Assembly (NCBI GenBank): GCA_020850615.1 | Contig: JADZEI010000012.1 | Coordinates: 1 to 64,000 of the forward strand | From: Dehalococcoidia bacterium | GTDB lineage: Bacteria > Chloroflexota > Dehalococcoidia > Tepidiformales > Tepidiformaceae | Direction of reading: 5' to 3' | DNA length: 64,000 nucleotides | Part shown: one piece after another, positions 52,267-62,030 of the stretch | How the letters are laid out: the number at the start of each line of letters is the position of its first letter | How positions within the stretch are numbered: the first letter of the stretch is position 1 | Notes under the pieces: generated by a model | Seen by the model: the letters and a program-made list of their open reading frames with translations, nothing else | Told to the model about the DNA's origin: nothing | Database searches by the model: none | Program-made: the position numbers and the translations under genes

Positions 52267-53781
52267 TTGGCCCAGGCACTACGGCCGCCCAGCGCAAGCG
52301 GGCGTCCGGAAGCCGCCAGACAGCACAACACCCGGTCCGACCTCTTCCATCACCCCCGCCACTTCCGAGGTCGGCATCACGCAGCAACCATCTTTGTGGT
52401 GCTGCTGCTTGCTGTCGTCGGGTTCCGGCTCTTTCCGGAAAAGGACGTGACCGTCCTCAATGGCGGTCAGTCGGTCCGCGTGTCCGCGACCTTCGATGCC
52501 GAGCGGCAGGCACTCGAAGCGGCGGACGTGTCGCTTGGCCCTGGCGACCGCATCTTCGAAGGCAGCGGCGGCAAGTACGTGAGCCTCGCGGTCCAGCGGG
52601 CCCGCCCCGTCCGCGTCGATGTCGACGGCGAGGCCCTGGAAGTGCGCACCCAGGCGACGACGATCGCGGGCGCACTCGCGGAGGGGGGCATCGAGCTCCG
52701 TCCCGGCGACCGCGTCTACCTCGATGGCACGCTCGCGACCGCGCGGGGGCCACTCTTCGCGACGACGAACCGCTCCGTTTCGCTCACCCCCAGCAGCCTG
52801 CGGGATTCGGCCGCTGAGCCCATTGCCGTGCGCATCGAACGGGCGCGTCCGCTGGTGGTCTACATCGACACGTTCCGGCTGGAGGTGGCGTCTGCCGCGA
52901 CCACGGTCGAAGGCGTGCTCGGCGACCTTGGCATGACCGTGCGCGAGGGCGACCTGGTCCGGCCGGGGCTGGCCGCGCCGGTGAACGCCGGGATGACGGT
53001 CCGGCTGGCGAAGGCGCGGTCGATCACGGTGCGCATCGACGGCAAGGAGCAGTCGCTCTACACGCAGGCGCAGACGGTCGGCGACGTGCTGGCGCTGCTG
53101 GGGGTGGACCCGCGGCCGGACGAGCTACTCGAACCCGCGCGAGAGACGCCGGTGACGCCGGGCATGACCGTGACGGTGGGCCTGACGCGGACGGACATCG
53201 AATCGGTGACCGACCCGATCCCGCCGGGCGTGGCGTATGAGAACGACCCGACGATGCCGGCCGGGCAGGTCCGGATCATCGAGGGCACGCCGGGAACGCG
53301 CGTGACCAACTTCGAAGTGACGTACAAGAACGGCGAAGAGGTGTCGCGGGTACTGGCACCGGGCGGCGGCGTGACCGTGCAGCCGGTGGCGACGCGCCAC
53401 ATCACGGGCACGAAGGGCACGACGAGCGGCCCTGCGGCCGCCAGCCGGCCAACGCTCAACGCGGCCGGGTACACCGGCACGTACAGCCGCACGGTGAACG
53501 TCTACGCCACCTGGTATAACGCCAGCCACGGCGCCTGGGCACCCGACGACCCCAACTACGGGCGCACGTGGACCGGCGTGATCGTGGACTACGGCATCTG
53601 CGCGACCGACCGGAGCGTCTTCCCAATGGGGACGCGGTTCTTCATCCCGGGGTACGGGGTCTGCGTCGCGGCGGACATCGGCGGCGGCGTGAGGGGCAAC
53701 CACATCGACCTCGGGTTCCCGGAATCCGCCGGAGGCAACCCGTGGGCGACACAGTATCTCGACGTCTACGTCCTCGACTGA
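52267..53781 (+). CDS. Cell-wall protein with DUF348 repeats, G5 domain and C-terminal 3D domain (YabE/Rpf-like)
   Basis: A 504-residue protein with an N-terminal basic stretch and one membrane helix (about 41-56). Four DUF348 ubiquitin-like repeats follow, beginning at KDVTVLNGGQ, RPVRVDVDGE, RPLVVYIDTF and RSITVRIDGK. A G5-like region (about 310-375) and a double-psi barrel 3D domain end the protein (VYATWYNASH, MGTRFFIPGYG, VRGNHIDLGF). Such proteins bind peptidoglycan and can be lytic (Bacillus YabE, mycobacterial RpfB). The TTG start at 52267 has GAGGAG eight bases upstream. Being followed by rsmA and ispE matches the conserved yabE/rpfB-ksgA-ispE order of Gram-positive bacteria. Confidence 0.88.
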   Translation: MAQALRPPSASGRPEAARQHNTRSDLFHHPRHFRGRHHAATIFVVLLLAVVGFRLFPEKDVTVLNGGQSVRVSATFDAERQALEAADVSLGPGDRIFEGSGGKYVSLAVQRARPVRVDVDGEALEVRTQATTIAGALAEGGIELRPGDRVYLDGTLATARGPLFATTNRSVSLTPSSLRDSAAEPIAVRIERARPLVVYIDTFRLEVASAATTVEGVLGDLGMTVREGDLVRPGLAAPVNAGMTVRLAKARSITVRIDGKEQSLYTQAQTVGDVLALLGVDPRPDELLEPARETPVTPGMTVTVGLTRTDIESVTDPIPPGVAYENDPTMPAGQVRIIEGTPGTRVTNFEVTYKNGEEVSRVLAPGGGVTVQPVATRHITGTKGTTSGPAAASRPTLNAAGYTGTYSRTVNVYATWYNASHGAWAPDDPNYGRTWTGVIVDYGICATDRSVFPMGTRFFIPGYGVCVAADIGGGVRGNHIDLGFPESAGGNPWATQYLDVYVLD

Positions 53782-53808
53782 GGCGCACCGGCGCGCCTAC
53801 CATCAGGT

Positions 53809-54642
53809 GTGCCCCCTTCCCGGAACCGCTCGTCCGGCCCGCGGCCCCGCAAGGCGCTCGGGCAGCACTTCCTGCGCGATAGCGGCGTGCTCGCGGACAT
53901 CGCGGGCGCGATGCGCGTGCCCGAAGGCGGGTTCGTGCTCGAAATCGGCGCGGGGACGGGCCAGCTGACGGCGGCGCTGCTCGCGGCCGGCCACGAGGTC
54001 GTGGCGCTCGAAGTCGAGGAGCGCCTCATCCCCCACCTGCAGCGGCGCTTCGCGGGCGAGACGCGGCTGCGGATCGAGCTCGCGGACGCGCGGACGATCG
54101 ACCTGCGCGAGGTGCTGCCGGAGGGGCGGCCGTTCTCGGTCGCCGGCAACCTGCCGTACTTCGCCGCAAACCCGATTATCCGGCACTTCCTCGAGGGCGA
54201 GCCGAAGCCGGCCGAGCTCGTGGTCATGGTCCAGCGAGAAGTGGCGCGAGAGCTGGCCGCGAAGCCGGGCGAGATGTCGCTGCTGGGCATCTCGGTGCAG
54301 CTCTACGCGGAGGCCGAGCACCTGTTCGACGTGAAGCCGGAGGCGTTCGACCCGCCGCCGAACGTCTGGTCGTCGGTCGTGCGGCTGACGCTGCGGGCGG
54401 AGCCGCTGGTGCCCGCGGAGCGGATCGAGGCGTTCTTCACGCTGGTCTCGAAGACGTTCCGGAACCCGCGGAAGCAGATCCACAACGCGCTGGGGCGGGC
54501 GACGTGGCTGCCGCCGGACGGTGCGGGCGAGGCGCTCGCGGCGGCGGGGATCGACCCGATGCGGCGCCCGGAGACGCTCTCCATCGGGGAGTGGCTGGAG
54601 CTGCTCGACGCCTGCGAGGCGGTGCGTGCCCGTGCCTCCTGA
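53809..54642 (+). CDS. rsmA: 16S rRNA dimethyladenosine transferase (KsgA)
   Basis: A 277-residue methyltransferase that dimethylates two adjacent adenosines near the 3' end of 16S rRNA. KALGQHFLRDSGVL is the N-terminal hallmark, LEIGAGTGQLTAALL is the SAM motif, and VAGNLPYF contains the NLPY catalytic motif; FDPPPNVWSSVVRL is typical. It starts at a GTG (MPPSRN). TACCAT at 53798-53803 lies five bases upstream and no Shine-Dalgarno is obvious, so the message may be leaderless or read through from the upstream gene. It overlaps ispE by 17 bases. Confidence 0.93.
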   Translation: MPPSRNRSSGPRPRKALGQHFLRDSGVLADIAGAMRVPEGGFVLEIGAGTGQLTAALLAAGHEVVALEVEERLIPHLQRRFAGETRLRIELADARTIDLREVLPEGRPFSVAGNLPYFAANPIIRHFLEGEPKPAELVVMVQREVARELAAKPGEMSLLGISVQLYAEAEHLFDVKPEAFDPPPNVWSSVVRLTLRAEPLVPAERIEAFFTLVSKTFRNPRKQIHNALGRATWLPPDGAGEALAAAGIDPMRRPETLSIGEWLELLDACEAVRARAS

Positions 54643-55495
54643 TTCGCTGAGCGGGCCAGCGCCAGCCAAGGTGAACCTCGTGCTGGAGGTGACCGGGCGC
54701 CGGGCAGACGGCTACCACGAGATCGACACCGTGCTGCAGACGCTCGAGCTCGCTGGCCGGGTGACCGTGCGCTTCGATGGGCCGGGAGGCGTCACCGCGA
54801 GCGGGCCATTCGCCGCGGGGACGCCGTGCGACGAGACGAACCTGGCGTGGCGCGCGGCCGAGGTGCTAGCGGGGCTGACTGGCAACGCTATCGAGGGGCT
54901 CACGATCGAGCTGGAGAAGCAGGTGCCGCCCGCGGGGGGGCTCGGGGGCGGCGCCTCCGATGCGGCGACGACGCTGCGGCTGCTGCGACCGCGGTGGCGC
55001 GCGAGCGACGCGCAGCTCCGGGAAGCGGCCGCCGCGGTCGGCAGCGACGAGGCGTTCTTCCTCGTGGGCGGGACCGCGCGGGCGACGGGGCGGGGCGAGG
55101 TGGTGCGCCGGCTGCCGCTGCTGCCGCCGCACGGCGTTGTGCTGTTCGTCCCGCCGTGGACGATCGAGCGCAAGACGGCGCGGATGTTCGCGGCGCTGGC
55201 GGAGCTGCCGTTCGACGACGGGGCGGTCGCGCGGGCGTTCGTGGCGCGCCCGCCGGAGCGGTTCGGCAGCGGCGACGTGTTCAACGCCTTCGAACGCGTG
55301 GCCTACGACGTGTTCCCGCAGCTGGCCGGGCTCGCGGAGGAGCTGGAGGCGCGGATCGGCGCGCCGGTGCGGCTGGCCGGCGCAGGGCCCACGCTCTTCT
55401 GGATCGGTGACGTGCAGGCGGCGGCGGGCGTGGCCGGCCGCGCCCAGGGCGCGCGCTGCCTGGTCATCGAGACGCGCACGGCGGGCCCGCTGTGA
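54626..55495 (+). CDS. ispE: 4-diphosphocytidyl-2-C-methyl-D-erythritol kinase
   Basis: A 289-residue GHMP kinase of the MEP isoprenoid pathway. APAKVNLVLEVTGRRADGYHEIDTV is the diagnostic N-terminus (given here by its parts APAKVNLVL and DGYHEIDTV), PPAGGLGGGASDAATTL is the ATP-binding loop, and LAGAGPTLFW is the C-terminal GHMP motif. The GTG at 54626 was chosen with GAGG seven bases upstream; a second GTG six bases later is possible. It follows rsmA, as in Bacillus and Mycobacterium. Its stop overlaps the next membrane-protein gene. Confidence 0.93.
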   Translation: MPVPPDSLSGPAPAKVNLVLEVTGRRADGYHEIDTVLQTLELAGRVTVRFDGPGGVTASGPFAAGTPCDETNLAWRAAEVLAGLTGNAIEGLTIELEKQVPPAGGLGGGASDAATTLRLLRPRWRASDAQLREAAAAVGSDEAFFLVGGTARATGRGEVVRRLPLLPPHGVVLFVPPWTIERKTARMFAALAELPFDDGAVARAFVARPPERFGSGDVFNAFERVAYDVFPQLAGLAEELEARIGAPVRLAGAGPTLFWIGDVQAAAGVAGRAQGARCLVIETRTAGPL

Positions 55496-55908
55496 ACGAT
55501 GTCCTCGCGGGGTTCACGGCCGGCTACGCGCTCTCGATCATCGCGACGGTGCTGTCGGTGTACCTGGTCATGCAGTTCACGGAGAGCCGGTTCGTGAAAC
55601 GGTGGACGGAGGGCGGCGTGAACCCGCTGCTGCTTTCGGTGCCGCTTTCGATGGGGCAGTTCTTCGGGTGGACGATGGTCGGGCTGCTGCTGGGGTCGGT
55701 GTACCACGTGGCAGGGCTGGAGGACGAGCCGGGGGCACTGGGGAGCCCGAGCGCGCCGTGGCTCATCGCAATGGTGGCGGTGGCGGCGATGCCGGTGCCG
55801 CTGCTGATGATCTTCTGGGCACGGCACTGGTGGGTCTGGGTGGGGTTCGCAGCTGCGTTCGTGGGCCTGTTCGGGTGGACGATGCCGCTGATGGCGGAGC
55901 GCCTCTAG
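55492..55908 (+). CDS. Small membrane protein, unknown function
   Basis: A 138-residue protein with four predicted membrane helices (about 7-28, 47-70, 88-106, 110-130). The second and fourth helices include polar or aromatic stretches (MGQFFGWTMVG, HWWVWVGF). I do not recognise a family. The GTG start overlaps the ispE stop by four bases, so it is translated from the same transcript. No function can be proposed beyond a small integral membrane protein. Confidence 0.65.
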   Translation: MNDVLAGFTAGYALSIIATVLSVYLVMQFTESRFVKRWTEGGVNPLLLSVPLSMGQFFGWTMVGLLLGSVYHVAGLEDEPGALGSPSAPWLIAMVAVAAMPVPLLMIFWARHWWVWVGFAAAFVGLFGWTMPLMAERL

Positions 55909-55962
55909 CGGAATGCCACGCGCGCAGTCTTTCCCGCGGGATTACCGAAACGGACCGGCTGG

Positions 55963-55968
55963 TATACT
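55963..55968 (+). promoter_or_regulatory. Putative -10 box for the PHP gene
   Basis: TATACT in GCTGGTATACT, 44 bases before the GTG start at 56013, within the 104-base gap after the small membrane protein gene. No -35 was recognised. Confidence 0.45.
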
Positions 55969-56012
55969 GCGAAGGTTCGTGACGCACGAACAAATGACAT
56001 TGGAGGCAAGGC

Positions 56013-56726
56013 GTGCCGGGCACCATCATCGATATGCACCTGCACACCACCAAAGGCGCCTCCGACTCGATGCTCAATCCGGACGACCTCATCGCCGAAG
56101 CCACGCGCGTCGGCCTAACGGGCGTGAACATCACGGAACACGACCGGATGTGGGAGTCCTGGGACCTCGGCCCTTTCCGTAAGAAGCACGACCACATCTT
56201 CGTTTCCAATGGGATGGAAGTGTCCACCGACATGGGGCACATCCTTGCCATCGGGCTCAAGGGGTATGCACCCGGCATCCGCCGGCTGGAGAAGCTGCGC
56301 GAGGTTGCCGACGAGCAAGGCGCCTTCCTGGTGGTGGCCCACCCGTTCCGACATTTCTTCGACCCTGTGCACTTCAAGCGCGAGGGCAAGGAGCCGTTCC
56401 GGCTTATGCCGGAAGAGGCGGCGAAGCTGCCGGTGTTCCAGCTCATCCATGGGATCGAAGTGCTGAACGGCTGCAACACGCCGCGCGAGAACTACTTCGC
56501 CCTGCAGGTGGCGAAGATCCTCGGCAAGCCGGGCACTGGCGGCTCGGACGCGCATTCGACGCAGGGCATCGGCTACTTCTGCGCGGTGTTCGACGAGGAG
56601 CTCACGAGCCAGGAGCACATGGTCGAACAGATGCACAAGGGCCGTTTCCACCCCGGGCGAGGCCTGGCCGACGGGCGCCTCGAGAACTACTGGGAGACCG
56701 CGGAACCGATCCCGTTCTATGAATAG
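56013..56726 (+). CDS. PHP-domain metal-dependent phosphoesterase
   Basis: A 237-residue PHP protein with the four metal-binding motifs in order: DMHLHT, TEHDRM, NGMEVS with VAHPFRH, and GGSDAHS. Single-domain PHP proteins act as phosphoesterases on nucleotides (for example 3',5'-bisnucleotides) or other phosphates. The GTG start has GGAGG eight bases upstream. The C-terminal tail (GRLENYWETAEPIPFYE) is typical of a subgroup whose substrate is not established. It ends 50 bases before the exchanger-like gene. Confidence 0.85.
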   Translation: MPGTIIDMHLHTTKGASDSMLNPDDLIAEATRVGLTGVNITEHDRMWESWDLGPFRKKHDHIFVSNGMEVSTDMGHILAIGLKGYAPGIRRLEKLREVADEQGAFLVVAHPFRHFFDPVHFKREGKEPFRLMPEEAAKLPVFQLIHGIEVLNGCNTPRENYFALQVAKILGKPGTGGSDAHSTQGIGYFCAVFDEELTSQEHMVEQMHKGRFHPGRGLADGRLENYWETAEPIPFYE

Positions 56727-56776
56727 CCACCGGGGCGAGTCCCGGAGCCCCCACCGGGAGAAAGCGGCGATGACCT

Positions 56777-58012
56777 GTGCGTAACCACTGGATCTTCATC
56801 GGTGTGATGGTCTTGCTCGGGTTGCCGGGCGTGGTGCTCCGGCTTGGGGACATCCACCCGGCGCCAGAGCTCGCGGCGGCGACGTTCGGCATCTCGATCC
56901 TGGCGGCGGCGTTCCTGCTGAGCTGGGGCGCAGAGACCGCAGAGATGGACATCTCGCAGGGCCTCGCGCTGGCGATCATCGCACTCATCGCCGTGCTGCC
57001 CGAATACGCAGTCGACTTCGTGCTGGCCTGGGAGGCAGGCAGCGACCCGGAGGAGGCAGCGAAGGGGCTCGCCATCGCGAACATGACCGGCGGGAACCGG
57101 CTGCTCATCGGCGTCGGCTGGGTCACGGTGTTCGCAATCTTCTTCTACCGCACACGGCTCAAGGAGCTGGTGGTGGACCGGCAGCGGTCGCTGGAGCTGG
57201 TGTTCCTCGCGGTCGCGACGATCTACGTCATCCTGATCCCGCTGCGGCACGCGGTCACACTGATCGACACGATCGTGCTGGTGTCACTGTTCGTCATCTA
57301 CCTGATCTTCACATCGAGACAGGAGACGGACCACGTCGAGCTCGTGGGGCCGGCCCAGGCGATCGGTTCGTTGCCGAACGCGCGGCGGCGCACGCTCATC
57401 GTCATCATCCTGATCTACAGCGCGACGGTGATCTTCACCTCGGCAGAGCCGTTCGCCCACAACCTGGAAGAGATCGGCCGCGAGTTCGGGATCTCGGAGT
57501 TCTTCCTGATCCAGTGGCTGGCGCCGCTCGCTTCGGAATCGCCGGAGGTGCTGGTGGCGGGCCTGCTGGCGTGGCGCGGGCGCGCTGCGGTCGGCATGGG
57601 CGCGCTGATCTCGTCGAAGGTGAACCAGTGGACGCTGCTCATCGGCACGCTGCCGCTGGCGTTCATGGCGTCGTCGGGGGACTGGGGGTTCACGCAGGGG
57701 CTCCCGCTGGATGACCGGCAGCGCGAGGAGATCTTCCTGACGGCTGCACAGTCGGCGTTCGCGATCGCGGTGTTCATGAACCTGAGGATGGGGGTGCGGG
57801 AAGCGGTCGCGCTGTTCGTGCTGTTCGCGACGCAGCTCTTCATCACCAACGAACAGGCGCGCGTGTACTACGCGTTCGCATATGCGGCGCTGTGCATCGG
57901 GCTGCTAGTGCTGCACCGGAAGGACCTGCCGCACACCGTGCAGAGCGCGTGGGACATCATCCGCGGGCGGCCCGACCAGGACGAACCGGCGAAACAGGCT
58001 CACCATGCCTGA
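56777..58012 (+). CDS. Sodium/calcium exchanger-family membrane protein
   Basis: A 411-residue protein with about ten to eleven helices and two inverted alpha-repeats of the cation/Ca2+ exchanger fold: AVLPEYAVDFVLAWEAG with ANMTGGNRLLIG, and APLASESPEVLVAGLLAW with ALISSKVNQWTLLIG. Acidic residues at the repeat centres (PEY and SPE) could coordinate ions; the first repeat has NMTGGN where canonical members have G-N-x-x-G-S. A GTG start at 56777 was used; just before it a four-codon frame (ATG at 56770, stop TAA) with a better Shine-Dalgarno overlaps it and may affect initiation. The ion is unknown. Confidence 0.8.
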   Translation: MRNHWIFIGVMVLLGLPGVVLRLGDIHPAPELAAATFGISILAAAFLLSWGAETAEMDISQGLALAIIALIAVLPEYAVDFVLAWEAGSDPEEAAKGLAIANMTGGNRLLIGVGWVTVFAIFFYRTRLKELVVDRQRSLELVFLAVATIYVILIPLRHAVTLIDTIVLVSLFVIYLIFTSRQETDHVELVGPAQAIGSLPNARRRTLIVIILIYSATVIFTSAEPFAHNLEEIGREFGISEFFLIQWLAPLASESPEVLVAGLLAWRGRAAVGMGALISSKVNQWTLLIGTLPLAFMASSGDWGFTQGLPLDDRQREEIFLTAAQSAFAIAVFMNLRMGVREAVALFVLFATQLFITNEQARVYYAFAYAALCIGLLVLHRKDLPHTVQSAWDIIRGRPDQDEPAKQAHHA

Positions 58013-58018
58013 GCCGGC

Positions 58019-59341
58019 TCAGGGGACGAGCCGGTAGATTCGACCATCGAAGGCGAGCCCATAGAGCTCGCCTTCGGCGTCTTCGGCGAAGGACGCGATG
58101 GGCGGGCCCTCGGGCTGGATCTCGGTCGCCTGCGGGTCCCGGCCGGCCGCGGCCTCGCCGGCGAGCAGGCCCAAGAGCATGCCGGAGCAGAAGTCGGCGT
58201 AGAAGTAGACGCCGCGGAGGGCCGGGAACTCCTGGCCGCGGTACACGTAGCCGCCGGTCACGGAGCAGCTGCCGCCGTCACGGGCATAGTCGGCCGCGGG
58301 CTCGATGAGCCCCTCGCGGTCGCAGCCGGAGGCCGGGCGGTAGCAGCGGGTGCCCTCGGTGATGTTCCAGCCGTAGTTCCCTCCGGCGACGACGAGGTCG
58401 ACCTCTTCGCGGGCGGACTGGCCCACATCGCCGGTCCAGAAGGCGCCGGTTTCGCGGTCCATGCTCATGCGCCAGGGATTGCGGAAGCCGTAGGCCCAGG
58501 TTTCGGGGCGGGCGCCGGAGTCGTCCACGAAGGGGTTGTCCGCCGGGATGCTGTAGGGGACGCCGGCGCTCACGTCGCGGACGTCAATGCGGATGACGCT
58601 GCCGAGCAGGTTGCGGCCGAGGTCCTGGCCGTTGCCGTTGGGGTCGCCGCCACTCCCACCGTCGCCGAGCGAGAGGTAGAGCATGCCGTCCTGCCCGAAG
58701 ACGATGGTGCCGCCGTTGTGGTTCGAAAACGGCTGCGGGACGGTGAGGATGACCAGCTCCGTGGCCGGGTCGGCGCGGAGGGCGGTGCCCTCGCCACTGG
58801 TGGTGATGCGAGAGAGGACGGTGCGGCGCTCGCCGGGCTCGGCGCTGTAGTAGAGCCAGAGGTAGCCGTTCTCGTCGAAGCCGGGATCGAGGGCGATGCT
58901 GAGGAGGCCCTCCTCGTTGCCGGAGCGGGAGGTCTTCGCGACCTGGTCCAGCACGGTGGCGACATCGGCGGCGCCGGGATCCTTCGGGAACGCGATGATG
59001 CGGCCCTCCTGGAGCGCGACGAGCATCGTGTCCTGCCCGGGGAGCTCGACCATGGCGATCGGCCGCTCCAGGTCCGGGAGGTCCGGGAACGCGTCCTCGA
59101 AGTGGGCGGTGGAGGGCACGCTGGTGGCCGCGGCGCCGGGCGATCCGGTCGCGGTGGCGGACGGGGTGCGCGAGGCGCCGGCGGTGGCCGTGCCCGTTCC
59201 CGTGCCAGTTGCCGTGGCCGTCGCGGTTGGCGTGGCCGGGTCGGCGTCATCGCCATCGCGGGCAACGAACGGGATGGCGACGACCACGCCGAGGGCGACG
59301 ACGGCGGCGAAAGCGGAACCGATCAGAGCAGGACGAGGCAC
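58019..59341 (-). CDS. PQQ-dependent sugar dehydrogenase-like (sorbosone/glucose dehydrogenase) protein
   Basis: A 440-residue exported six-bladed beta-propeller. An N-terminal signal or anchor (about 5-26) is followed by an Ala/Thr-rich linker (about 35-75). Propeller signatures include EEGLLSIALDPGF, NHNGGTIVFGQDGMLYLSLGDGG, GSVIRIDV, WAYGFRNPWRMSMD and GDVGQSAREEVDLVVAGGNYG (given in parts here). The family oxidises sugars with bound PQQ in the envelope. Several Cys pairs (TRCYRPASGCD, GGSC, DFCSG) suggest disulfides. A GTG start with GGAG seven bases upstream was used. No PQQ biosynthesis gene is in the window. Confidence 0.85.
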   Translation of the reverse strand: MPRPALIGSAFAAVVALGVVVAIPFVARDGDDADPATPTATATATGTGTGTATAGASRTPSATATGSPGAAATSVPSTAHFEDAFPDLPDLERPIAMVELPGQDTMLVALQEGRIIAFPKDPGAADVATVLDQVAKTSRSGNEEGLLSIALDPGFDENGYLWLYYSAEPGERRTVLSRITTSGEGTALRADPATELVILTVPQPFSNHNGGTIVFGQDGMLYLSLGDGGSGGDPNGNGQDLGRNLLGSVIRIDVRDVSAGVPYSIPADNPFVDDSGARPETWAYGFRNPWRMSMDRETGAFWTGDVGQSAREEVDLVVAGGNYGWNITEGTRCYRPASGCDREGLIEPAADYARDGGSCSVTGGYVYRGQEFPALRGVYFYADFCSGMLLGLLAGEAAAGRDPQATEIQPEGPPIASFAEDAEGELYGLAFDGRIYRLVP

Positions 59342-59393
59342 ACGCGCTCCACCGGGACGAGCTCCCGTGAGGGGAGCCTAGCGCCGCGGGGCG

Positions 59394-60578
<1,185 letters not shown>

Positions 60579-60585
60579 GCGGGGT

Positions 60586-60591
60586 ATCGTA
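60586..60591 (-). promoter_or_regulatory. -10 box giving leaderless aminotransferase mRNA
   Basis: TACGAT on the minus strand, seven bases before the ATG at 60578. It lies in the divergent region 60579-60717 shared with the GNAT gene. Confidence 0.5.
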
Positions 60592-60667
60592 CGGACTCGC
60601 GGGGCAAGGCACGACCGGTGGGAGCGAGGGGACGGCGCCGGAACGAGGGGGCGGTTGCGTCCCGGCG

Positions 60668-60673
60668 TAGAAT
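60668..60673 (+). promoter_or_regulatory. Putative -10 box for the GNAT gene
   Basis: TAGAAT in GGCGTAGAAT on the plus strand, 44 bases before the ATG at 60718, which also has GTGAGG as a ribosome-binding site. Confidence 0.45.
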
Positions 60674-60717
60674 GGGATTCGCGACCGGCTCCCCCCATTC
60701 CCGTGAGGTTGTACACG

Positions 60718-61365
60718 ATGCCCGATGTCCCGGAATCACCCGTCCTCACCGGCGACCGGACGCCAATGGAGGTCGTGGTCCGCAAGGCGACTGCGGCCGA
60801 CCTGCCGCCGATCTCGGCCATGCTCGCACGCGCATTCGACGATGACCCCTTCGCGAACTGGGTCTGTGCCCGGGACGCCCGGCGGGCGCGGCGGATCTAC
60901 GACTCGATGGCATTCGCGGCCGAGCGGCTGACCTTCCCGCACGGCCACGTGTACACCACGGACGACCACACCGGCGCGGCCCTGTGGACACCGCCGGGGA
61001 AGTGGAAGATGGGCCTGGTCTCGCAGCTCACCAGCCTGCCGGCGCTCGCCCGGTGCACAACGTGGCGGCGGATCCCGCAGGTGATGGCCGGGCTGAATAC
61101 GGTCGAGAAGAAGCACCCGCACGCGCCGCACTACTACCTGATCGCGCTGGGAGTGGAGCCCGAGCTGCAGGGCCGGAGCATCGGCACGCAGTTGATGGCC
61201 CCCGTGCTGGCGACCTGCGACCGGGACGGCCTGGGCGCCTACCTGGAGACGTCGTTAGAGCGCAACGTGCCGCTCTTCGAGCGGAACGGGTTCCGGGTGC
61301 GGGAGGAGCTCGTAATCCCGAAGGGCGGGCCGAGGACGTGGCTGATGTGGCGCGAGCCGCAGTAG
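60718..61365 (+). CDS. GNAT-family N-acetyltransferase
   Basis: A 215-residue GNAT protein. VRKATAADLPPISAMLARAF is the first strand and helix, YYLIALGVEPELQGRSIGTQLM (in parts: LIALGVEP, GRSIGTQLM) is the acetyl-CoA pyrophosphate-binding motif, and LETSLERNVPLFERNGFRV is the conserved C-terminal turn. The substrate amine is not identifiable. It ends four bases before the convergent dcd gene. A start 16 residues further in (ATGGAGGTC) is possible, but the Shine-Dalgarno supports 60718. Confidence 0.85.
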   Translation: MPDVPESPVLTGDRTPMEVVVRKATAADLPPISAMLARAFDDDPFANWVCARDARRARRIYDSMAFAAERLTFPHGHVYTTDDHTGAALWTPPGKWKMGLVSQLTSLPALARCTTWRRIPQVMAGLNTVEKKHPHAPHYYLIALGVEPELQGRSIGTQLMAPVLATCDRDGLGAYLETSLERNVPLFERNGFRVREELVIPKGGPRTWLMWREPQ

Positions 61366-61369
61366 CCTG

Positions 61370-61942
61370 CTACTCGGCGGCGTCGAAATTGAGGTAGTAC
61401 TTGCTCGGGGTGGGGCCTTCCTGGCCCTGGTACTTGCTGCCCGCTTCCTTCGAACCGTAGGGGAACTCCGCGGGCTCGCTCAGGCGGAGGAACGAGAGCT
61501 GCGAGACCTTCATCCGGTGGTAGAGGGCGATGGGCAGGTTCGCGACGTTCGAGAGCTCCAGGGTGAGGGCGCCGTCCCAGCCCGGGTCGACGTAGCCGGC
61601 GGTGGAGTGAACCAGCAGGCCGAGGCGGCCGAGCGATGACTTGCCTTCGAGGCGGCCAACGATGTCGGCGGGGAGGCGGATACGCTCGTACGTGACGGCG
61701 AGGGCGAACTCGCCGGGGTGGAGGACGAACGGCTGGTCGTCATCGATCTCGACGAGCTCGGTGAGGTCAGGGTACTCGCGCTTGACGTCGATGTAGGGAA
61801 TGCGGGAGTTGCGGAAGACGCGGAACTGCCGGCCGAGGCGGAGGTCGACGCTGGCGGGCTGGATCGCGGTCGGGCCGAGGGGTTCGACGACGATGTTGCC
61901 GGCTTCGATCTCGCGCCGGATGGTGCGGTCGCTGAGTACCAT
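61370..61942 (-). CDS. dcd: dCTP deaminase, possibly bifunctional
   Basis: A 190-residue trimeric-fold nucleotide enzyme. MVLSDRTIRREIEAG starts it, QPASVDLRLG follows, and the catalytic region reads EGKSSLGRLGLLVHSTAGYVDPGWDG; LHPGEFALAVTYERI and QLSFLRL fit the family. It deaminates dCTP to dUTP; the length and HSTAGYVDPGW region also resemble the bifunctional dCTP deaminase/dUTPase of mycobacteria, so dUMP may be the product. No Shine-Dalgarno is present, and TACAGT lies exactly six bases before the ATG. Confidence 0.93.
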   Translation of the reverse strand: MVLSDRTIRREIEAGNIVVEPLGPTAIQPASVDLRLGRQFRVFRNSRIPYIDVKREYPDLTELVEIDDDQPFVLHPGEFALAVTYERIRLPADIVGRLEGKSSLGRLGLLVHSTAGYVDPGWDGALTLELSNVANLPIALYHRMKVSQLSFLRLSEPAEFPYGSKEAGSKYQGQEGPTPSKYYLNFDAAE

Positions 61943-61948
61943 CGGGGC

Positions 61949-61954
61949 ACTGTA
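61949..61954 (-). promoter_or_regulatory. -10 box giving leaderless dcd mRNA
   Basis: TACAGT on the minus strand with a six-base gap (GCCCCG) before the dcd ATG. Confidence 0.55.
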
Positions 61955-61993
61955 CGGCGCGAGGGCGAAACGCTGAAGGGCGGCGCCACGCGG

Positions 61994-61999
61994 TAGAAT
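61994..61999 (+). promoter_or_regulatory. Putative -10 box for the CaiB/GyrI-like operon
   Basis: TAGAAT in GCGGTAGAAT, 31 bases before the ATG at 62031, which has GGGAGGGG upstream. It is divergent from the dcd box 40 bases away. Confidence 0.45.
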
Positions 62000-62030
62000 G
62001 CGCGGCCGGAGCACACACGGGAGGGGAAGC

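Noticed and set aside
56770-56784. A four-codon upstream frame (ATG...TAA) overlapping the exchanger-gene start
   Set aside because: It is too short to call a gene. It is mentioned only as a possible influence on initiation.
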